Source of the DNA: Nocardiopsis sp. FR4
Lineage (GTDB): Bacteria; Actinomycetota; Actinomycetes; Streptosporangiales; Streptosporangiaceae
DNA: 64,000 nt
Assembly (NCBI RefSeq): GCF_009830945.1
Contig: NZ_ML776455.1
Span: forward strand, 249,289-313,288
Direction: 5' to 3'
Positions 53,864 to 64,000 of this stretch are shown here, in pieces (positions within the stretch are counted from its first letter, which is position 1; each line of letters starts with the position of its first letter). Made by a program: the position numbers and the translations under genes. The notes under the pieces were generated by a model. That model searched no databases, had not been told where the DNA came from, and worked only from the letters and a program-made list of their open reading frames with translations.

Positions 53864-54535
53864 GTGGCAGACGAGAACACGCACCCCAGTGACGGCACCG
53901 CGGTTCCCCGCGTCGTGATCGTGGACGACCACCGCCTGTTCCGCAGCGGTGTGCGCGGCGAACTGGGCGACGCCGTGAACGTCGTCGGCGAGGCCGGGGA
54001 CGTCGACAGCGCCGTCCACGTCATCGCGGAGCAGCAGCCCGACCTCGTCCTGCTGGACGTCCACCTGCCCGGCGGCGGCGGCGTGGAGGTGCTGCGCCGA
54101 GTCCTGGCCCAGCACCCCCAGATCCGCTTCCTGGCCCTTTCGGTCTCCGACGCGGCCGAGGACGTCATCGGGGTGGTGCGCGGCGGCGCCCGCGGCTACG
54201 TCACCAAGACCATCTCCGGCCGGGAACTGGCCGACGCCATCGTGCGGGTGGCCGACGGGGACGCGGTGTTCTCCCCGCGCCTGGCCGGGTTCGTGCTGGA
54301 CGCCTTCTCCGCCACCGACGCGCCGCCCGTAGACCCCGAGCTCGACCGGCTCACCCAGCGCGAGCGCGAGGTCCTGCGCTACATCGCCCGGGGCTATGCG
54401 TACAAGGAGGTCGCCAGGGAGCTGTTCATCTCCGTCAAGACCGTGGAGACCCACGTGTCCTCGGTGCTGCGCAAGCTCCAGCTGTCGAACCGCCACGAGC
54501 TGAGCCGCTGGGCCACCGCGCGCAGACTCGTCTGA
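53864..54535 (+). CDS. NarL/LuxR-family response regulator
   Basis: 223 residues, GTG start. Receiver with V-I-V-D-D-H near 18-23, phospho-Asp in V-L-L-D-V-H-L-P, S in L-A-L-S-V-S, and K in Y-V-T-K-T. LuxR helix-turn-helix with L-T-Q-R-E-R-E-V-L-R-Y and S-V-K-T-V-E-T-H-V near 190. Cognate of the preceding PspC-kinase; likely targets include the divergent PspC operon. Confidence 0.9.
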   Translation: MADENTHPSDGTAVPRVVIVDDHRLFRSGVRGELGDAVNVVGEAGDVDSAVHVIAEQQPDLVLLDVHLPGGGGVEVLRRVLAQHPQIRFLALSVSDAAEDVIGVVRGGARGYVTKTISGRELADAIVRVADGDAVFSPRLAGFVLDAFSATDAPPVDPELDRLTQREREVLRYIARGYAYKEVARELFISVKTVETHVSSVLRKLQLSNRHELSRWATARRLV

Positions 54536-54560
54536 CCCCCGAGCCGGGGAGGAACGGCGC

Positions 54561-54597
54561 GGGCCGGGAGCCGACCCGCCCGGCTCCAGCCCGGCCC
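54561..54597. terminator. Hairpin between response regulator and nucleoside hydrolase genes
   Basis: GGGCCGGGAGCC (54561-54572) pairs with GGCTCCAGCCCGGCCC (54582-54597), with small bulges, between convergent genes. No T-tract. Confidence 0.6.
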
Positions 54598-54640
54598 AGG
54601 GCCGGAACCGGGCCCGAGCCGGCCCGCGCGCCGGGTGCGC

Positions 54641-55570
54641 TCAGCGCAGGGCGTCGAGCATCCGGCCCAGGAAGTCGGCCTCCGACACCCCGGTCACCAC
54701 GCGCGCGGGACGGCGGTCGTCCCCGGCGGGGCGCGGACGCAGGTCGGCCACGGTCATCCCGCGGGTGAGCGAGCCGCGCAGCTCCACCCGCAGCGGCGCC
54801 TCGAAGGCCTCCGTCACCAGGTCCGGGTCCACCAGCACCGCCGCCGCCAACGGGTCGTGCATCGCGCACTGGCGGACACCGAAGACGCCCGTGTAGAAGT
54901 CCGCGTAGTAGTCCAGGAACGCCGAGGTGCGCTCGGCGCGCTCCCCGGGGACAGTCTTGAGCTCGGCCAGCCACTCGGGCGTGGCCACCGTCTTCATGGT
55001 GATGTCCAGCGCGACCAGGTCCAGCTCGAACCCGGCCGCGAACACCGCCTCCGCAGCTTCGGGGTCGTTGGCGATGTTGGCCTCGGCGTGCGAGGACACG
55101 TTGCCCGCCACGCGCACGGCGCCGCCCATGACCACCAGGCGCCGCACCAGGCGCGGCAGTTCCGGCTCCAGGCCCAGCGCGATCGCCAGGTTCGTCAGCG
55201 GGCCCACCGCGAGCACGTCGATCCGCCCCGGGCTCTCCCGGACCAGCCGGACCAGCAGCTCGGCGGCGCTCTCCGCCACCGGCTCGCCCGCGGGTTCGGG
55301 CAGCTCCACGTCGCCCAGGCCGTTGCCGCCGTGCACGTGCGGCGCCAGGCGCGGGGGCTGCACCAGGGGACGCGCGGCGCCCACCGCCACCGGTACGTCC
55401 GGACGGCCGTACAGCTCCAGCAGACGCAGCGCGTTGTCCGCCGTCACGTCCACGCTGTTGTTGCCGAAGACCGCTCCGACACCGACGACCTCCACCTCGG
55501 GCCGTGCGGCCAGGTAGGCGAGCGCGACGGCGTCGTCGATCCCCGGGTCGCAGTCGACGAACACACGCAT
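54641..55570 (-). CDS. Inosine/uridine-preferring nucleoside hydrolase
   Basis: 309 residues from the ATG at 55570 (a TTG two codons earlier has a better-placed ggag). The Ca-binding signature D-C-D-P-G-I-D-D-A is at residues 6-14, with N-N-S-V-D near 37, V-G-P-L-T-N-L-A near 122, H-A-E-A-N-I-A-N-D-P-E-A near 160, and M-H-D-P-L-A with the catalytic His near 237. It hydrolyses the N-glycosidic bond of ribonucleosides for salvage. Single gene, convergent with the regulator. Confidence 0.9.
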   Translation of the reverse strand: MRVFVDCDPGIDDAVALAYLAARPEVEVVGVGAVFGNNSVDVTADNALRLLELYGRPDVPVAVGAARPLVQPPRLAPHVHGGNGLGDVELPEPAGEPVAESAAELLVRLVRESPGRIDVLAVGPLTNLAIALGLEPELPRLVRRLVVMGGAVRVAGNVSSHAEANIANDPEAAEAVFAAGFELDLVALDITMKTVATPEWLAELKTVPGERAERTSAFLDYYADFYTGVFGVRQCAMHDPLAAAVLVDPDLVTEAFEAPLRVELRGSLTRGMTVADLRPRPAGDDRRPARVVTGVSEADFLGRMLDALR

Positions 55571-55760
55571 GGTCAAGGAGACTCCCCCCGAAACACGAGA
55601 CGGTTCCCCTCCGGGAACCCGTACCGAAACAGACTAAGCCGCCGATCAGGGCGGTTTCTCCGCGCATCGTGCCCGGTGGCCTCCCCGAGCGCGCCGGACG
55701 GCGGAGCCCGCCCCGTGGACGGGGACCGGCACGTCACCGGGCGGTCGTAACCTGGGAGAC

Positions 55761-58115
55761 GTGTCCTCCCAAGAGCAGCTTCTCGAAGGTCTGAACGATC
55801 CCCAGCGCGACGCCGTCACCCACAGCGGCTCCCCGCTCCTGATCGTGGCGGGCGCCGGGTCGGGCAAGACCCGGGTCCTCACCCACCGCATCGCCTATCT
55901 CATGGCCGAGCGCGGGGTGCGCCCCGGCGAGATCCTGGCCATCACCTTCACCAACAAGGCCGCCGCCGAGATGCGCGAACGCATCCAGGCGCTGCTGGGC
56001 GTACGCGCCGCCAACAGCATGTGGACCATGACCTTCCACTCGGCGTGCGTGCGCATCCTGCGCCGGGAGGCCACCCGGCTCGGCTATCCGAGCAGCTTCA
56101 CCATCTACGACTCCGCAGACTCCGCGCGCCTGATGCAGCTGGTGTGCAAGGAGATGGACCTGGACCCCAAGCGGTTCCCCCCCAAGGCGTTCTCCGCCCA
56201 GGTGTCCAACCTCAAGAACGAGCTGGTCGACTACGACACGTTCGCCGGGCAGGCCCAGAACGAGCAGGAGAAGAAGCTCGCCGAGGCCTACCAGCTCTAC
56301 CAGCGCCGCCTGCACGAGGCGGGCGCCATGGACTTCGACGACCTCATCATGATCACCGTCAACCTGCTCCAGATGTTCCCGGACGTCGCCGAGCACTACC
56401 GGCGCCGCTTCCGGCACGTCATGGTCGACGAGTACCAGGACACCAACCACGCGCAGTACGTGTTCGTCCGCGAGCTGGTGGGCGCGGCCGAGGACTCCGA
56501 CACCAGCGTGGTGCCGCCCGCCGAGCTGTGCGTGGTCGGCGACGCCGACCAGTCCATCTACGCCTTCCGCGGCGCCACCATCCGCAACATCCTGGAGTTC
56601 GAGCGCGACTTCCCCAACGCGCGCACGATCATGCTGGAGCAGAACTACCGCTCCACGCAGACGATCCTGTCCGCGGCCAACGCCGTCATCGACCGCAACG
56701 AGGGCCGACCGGCCAAGAACCTGTGGTCCGACCAGGGCGAGGGCCCGGCCATCACCGGCTACGTCGCCGACAACGAGCACGACGAGGCCGCCTTCGTGGT
56801 GGGGGAGATCGACAAGCTCACCGACGACGGGACGCTCACCCCCGGCCAGGTGGCGGTGTTCTACCGGACCAACGCCCAGTCCCGCGTGTTCGAGGACGTG
56901 TTCATCCGGACGGGGCTGCCGTACAAGATCGTCGGCGGCGTGCGCTTCTACGAGCGCAAGGAGATCCGCGACATCCTCGCCTACCTGCGGGTCCTGGCCA
57001 ATCCCGAGGACACCGTCAGCCTGCGCCGCATCCTCAACGTGCCTAAGCGGGGCATCGGTGCGCGCGCCGAGGAGTCGATCGAGCTGTTCGCCGCCCGCGA
57101 GCGCGTCTCCTTCGCCCAGGCCCTGCGCCGAGTGGACGAGGTTCCGGGTATGGCCGCCAGGTCTGTCAAAGCGGTCCGCAACTTCACGGCCCTGCTGGAC
57201 GAACTGGCGGAGACGGTGCCGGAGGGCACGCCCGCCGAGATCGTCGAGGCGGTGCTGAGCAAGACCGGGTACCTGTCCGAACTCGCCGAGTCCAAGGACC
57301 TCCAGGACGAGAGCCGCGTGGAGAACCTGGAGGAGTTCGTCGACGTCGCCCGCGAGTTCGAGCACACCTTCGCCGCGCTGCTGGAGGAGGAGCCCCCGGA
57401 CGAGGAGGGCGGCGGAGAGGACGGCGCCGCGGGCGCGGTCGATCCGGGGCCTCCCACGCTGGTGGACTTCCTGGAGCGGATCTCCCTGGTGGCCGACACC
57501 GACCAGATCCCCGACGAGGACGAGGAGGGCGGGGTGGTCACCCTGATGACCCTGCACTCGGCCAAGGGGCTGGAGTTCCCTGCGGTCTTCCTCACCGGTA
57601 TGGAGGACGGGGTCTTCCCGCACACCCGCACACTCGGCGACAAGGCCCAGCTGGAGGAGGAGCGCCGGCTGGCCTACGTGGGACTGACCCGGGCCCAGCG
57701 GCTGCTCTACGTCAGCCGCGCCGCGGTGCGCAGCGCCTGGGGAACGCCGTCCTACAACCCGGCCTCCCGCTTCCTGGACGAGATTCCCTCCTCCCTGGTG
57801 GACTGGCGGCGCGCCGAGTCCACCCTGGCCGCCCCGCCCAGCCGGAGCATCGGGGGCGGCCGTGGAGCGGGCGGTTTCGGCGGCACCTTCGGCGGCGGGC
57901 GCTCCTCCGGCCGCGGCCCGGGCAGGGCGGCGAGGCCGGCCAAGGAGGCTCCGACGCTGAGCGTGGGGGACCTGGTCAACCACGACTCCTTCGGCATGGG
58001 CCGCGTGCAGCTGGTGGAGGGCGCCGGCGACAAGACCAAGGCCCGCATCGACTTCGGCGCGGACATCGGGGAGAAGGACTTCCTGGTCAAGTACGCGCCG
58101 ATCGAGAAGCTCTGA
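55761..58115 (+). CDS. pcrA: ATP-dependent DNA helicase PcrA/UvrD
   Basis: 784 residues, GTG start. SF1A helicase motifs in order: L-N-D-P-Q-R-D-A-V (Q-motif), A-G-A-G-S-G-K-T (Walker A, about 33), T-F-T-N-K-A-A, V-D-E-Y-Q-D-T-N (motif II), G-D-A-D-Q-S-I-Y, Q-N-Y-R-S-T (IV), L-H-S-A-K-G-L-E-F (V), and Y-V-G-L-T-R-A (VI). The C-terminus has a Gly/Arg-rich linker and a small tudor-like end (G-D-L-V-N-H-D-S-F-G). Acts in repair and replication-fork clearance. Confidence 0.94.
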   Translation: MSSQEQLLEGLNDPQRDAVTHSGSPLLIVAGAGSGKTRVLTHRIAYLMAERGVRPGEILAITFTNKAAAEMRERIQALLGVRAANSMWTMTFHSACVRILRREATRLGYPSSFTIYDSADSARLMQLVCKEMDLDPKRFPPKAFSAQVSNLKNELVDYDTFAGQAQNEQEKKLAEAYQLYQRRLHEAGAMDFDDLIMITVNLLQMFPDVAEHYRRRFRHVMVDEYQDTNHAQYVFVRELVGAAEDSDTSVVPPAELCVVGDADQSIYAFRGATIRNILEFERDFPNARTIMLEQNYRSTQTILSAANAVIDRNEGRPAKNLWSDQGEGPAITGYVADNEHDEAAFVVGEIDKLTDDGTLTPGQVAVFYRTNAQSRVFEDVFIRTGLPYKIVGGVRFYERKEIRDILAYLRVLANPEDTVSLRRILNVPKRGIGARAEESIELFAARERVSFAQALRRVDEVPGMAARSVKAVRNFTALLDELAETVPEGTPAEIVEAVLSKTGYLSELAESKDLQDESRVENLEEFVDVAREFEHTFAALLEEEPPDEEGGGEDGAAGAVDPGPPTLVDFLERISLVADTDQIPDEDEEGGVVTLMTLHSAKGLEFPAVFLTGMEDGVFPHTRTLGDKAQLEEERRLAYVGLTRAQRLLYVSRAAVRSAWGTPSYNPASRFLDEIPSSLVDWRRAESTLAAPPSRSIGGGRGAGGFGGTFGGGRSSGRGPGRAARPAKEAPTLSVGDLVNHDSFGMGRVQLVEGAGDKTKARIDFGADIGEKDFLVKYAPIEKL

Positions 58116-58326
58116 CTCTCTCCCCAAGCCGGGTGCCCGGGAACCGCTGCCGGTCGTGTGGTCGTCCGTCCCGTTCGGGGTAGGCCATGTAAGACACGAC
58201 ACCGGCAAGGTTCGGCAAACAGGTCCCAAGCACTCGGCGACGGGGGTAGTCTTGGGGAAGACCGAGCGAGACGGACGCGATTTCCTCGCGGACGGGCCGG
58301 TCAACCCCTTCTCCACGTCGGACTGG

Positions 58327-58355
58327 TTCGAGCAGTGCTCCGAACCGGGTAGGCT
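58327..58355 (+). promoter_or_regulatory. rrn promoter candidate, distal
   Basis: TTCGAG (58327-58332), 17-nt spacer, TAGGCT (58350-58355). Confidence 0.4.
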
Positions 58356-58455
58356 CGGAGAGCACTTCCACGGAAAGCCCCTCCGGGGCCGCTCGCGGAA
58401 GCGCAGCAGGAAAAACGGGTCTTTACCCCGGACCAGGAACACCGAAACCGCCGGT

Positions 58456-58484
58456 TTGGCGGGGCACGGAACACCTGATAAAGT
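58456..58484 (+). promoter_or_regulatory. rrn promoter candidate, proximal
   Basis: TTGGCG (58456-58461), 17-nt spacer, TAAAGT (58479-58484), about 290 nt before mature 16S rRNA. The better of the two by consensus. Confidence 0.55.
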
Positions 58485-58772
58485 AAAGGCACAACAAAGC
58501 GGAAACGCACACAGCGCCTTCCACGGAAAAGCGACAGACCGGTTTCGGCGGGTCGGGCTTGTACGGGAAGAGCGGTTGTTTCTTGAGAACTCAACAGCGC
58601 GTGTTTGATTTTCTTTAAGCCAAGTTTGTTTTGGCCCCGTCACACGAGCCCCTTCGCAGGGGGGAGTGTGCGAGGTTCCTTTGATTAGCCGGGGAGACCC
58701 GGTTGGTCAGGATTACTTCTAGGTTTACCCGCCCAGGGCGGTCCTCGGACCGCCGGGCCGGGTTGAGTGACC

Positions 58773-63728
<4,956 letters not shown>

Positions 63729-63835
63729 CAGATAATTGGGTGCTCGCGCATACGTGTTCACATGGTTGCTTGCCTGTGGCTACTGTTCTCCCCGGGGGTG
63801 GTTCCTGGTGTGGGGGGTGGTGGTTGTGGGTGTTG

Positions 63836-63956
63836 GTTTCCGTGGTGGTTATTGCTGGAGGGTCACACCCGGTCTCTTTCCGAACCCGGTCGTTAAGTCT
63901 CTTTGCGCTGATGGTACTGCCCTGTGGTGGGGTGGGAGAGTAGGTTGCTGCCACGG
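63836..63956 (+). rRNA. rrf: 5S ribosomal RNA
   Basis: About 120 nt with the 5S core CCGAACCCGGTCGTTAAG and GGTACTGCC, terminal helix TTCCGTGG/CCACGG. Located 107 nt after 23S rRNA. Ends approximate. Confidence 0.92.
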
Positions 63957-63965
63957 TTTGTTGTG

Positions 63966-64000
63966 GGGGGGTCGTCCTTTGTGGGCGGCCCCCTTTTTTT
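63966..64000 (+). terminator. Intrinsic terminator of the rRNA operon
   Basis: A 10-bp stem (GGGGGTCGTCC / GGCGGCCCCC with two G-U pairs) is followed directly by at least seven T residues running to the window end. It is the only classical T-tract terminator in the window. Confidence 0.88.

Larger units (their letters stand above)
58116..58772 (+). promoter_or_regulatory. rRNA operon promoter and leader region
   Basis: 657 nt without a gene. At least two promoter-like pairs point rightward: TTCGAG-17-TAGGCT and TTGGCG-17-TAAAGT. Downstream, TTTCTTGAGAACTCAACAG (58579-58597) and the TTGATTTTCTTTAAG stretch match the antitermination/processing leader typical of actinobacterial rrn operons. Another -10-like TAGTCT at 58247 lacks a good -35. 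Confidence 0.7.

Overview
This is high-G+C actinomycete chromosome, most likely Nocardiopsis or a close relative (Nocardiopsaceae). The evidence is the 16S rRNA text, the very G+C-rich third codon positions, frequent GTG starts, WhiB, Rpf, poly-HAMP, GAF-ANTAR and SpoIIE families, and ectABC joined to an ehu importer. The window begins inside a gene and ends at the terminator of a complete 16S-23S-5S rRNA operon.

Layout. 0-7.8 kb: lipid/membrane-type proteins (SRPBCC, an ICMT-like methyltransferase fused to a DCC domain, a PrsW-type protease), a cytoplasmic molybdopterin S/N-oxide reductase overlapping a toxin-gene remnant, and a malyl-CoA/CitE-type lyase. 7.9-13.6 kb: an MprA/MprB-like two-component system, a GT4 glycosyltransferase and a membrane-anchored HtrA/PepD-like protease. 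Matching 11-nt-period direct repeats lie upstream of both the regulator and the protease. 13.8-28.5 kb: a signalling island containing an orphan NarL-type regulator, an osaC / osaA-osaB-like osmoadaptation locus (SpoIIE phosphatase divergent from a poly-HAMP hybrid kinase and a REC-coiled-coil protein), PAS/GAF and GAF-ANTAR proteins, a STAS protein with a degenerate phospho-site, a MEDS-HATPase kinase, a second GT4 enzyme and a PP2C phosphatase.

28.6-37 kb: CopC with a membrane partner, a WhiB protein, then ectABC (ectoine synthesis; no ectD) followed by ehuBCDA (ectoine uptake). 37-44 kb: a CPBP-family membrane protein, ppk behind a strong PHO-box-like array, a MutT1-like pair split into two overlapping genes, an SRPBCC protein, a secreted His/Asp/Lys-rich repeat protein divergent from an M50-like metalloprotease, and a canonical STAS antagonist. 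44.7-58 kb: a large secreted/membrane protein, an alpha-methylacyl-CoA racemase-type enzyme, rpf-ksgA, a divergent PspC/two-component module, a nucleoside hydrolase and pcrA. 58.1-64 kb: the rRNA operon with leader promoters and a T-tract terminator.

The main theme is osmotic and envelope stress. An osaCAB-like sensing/partner-switch locus, several partner-switch parts without a sigma factor, three SigB/SigF-type promoter matches (one perfect, between whiB and ectA) and the complete ectoine make-and-import set lie within about 20 kb. Functions are assigned by reading motifs and gene order; no database search was run.
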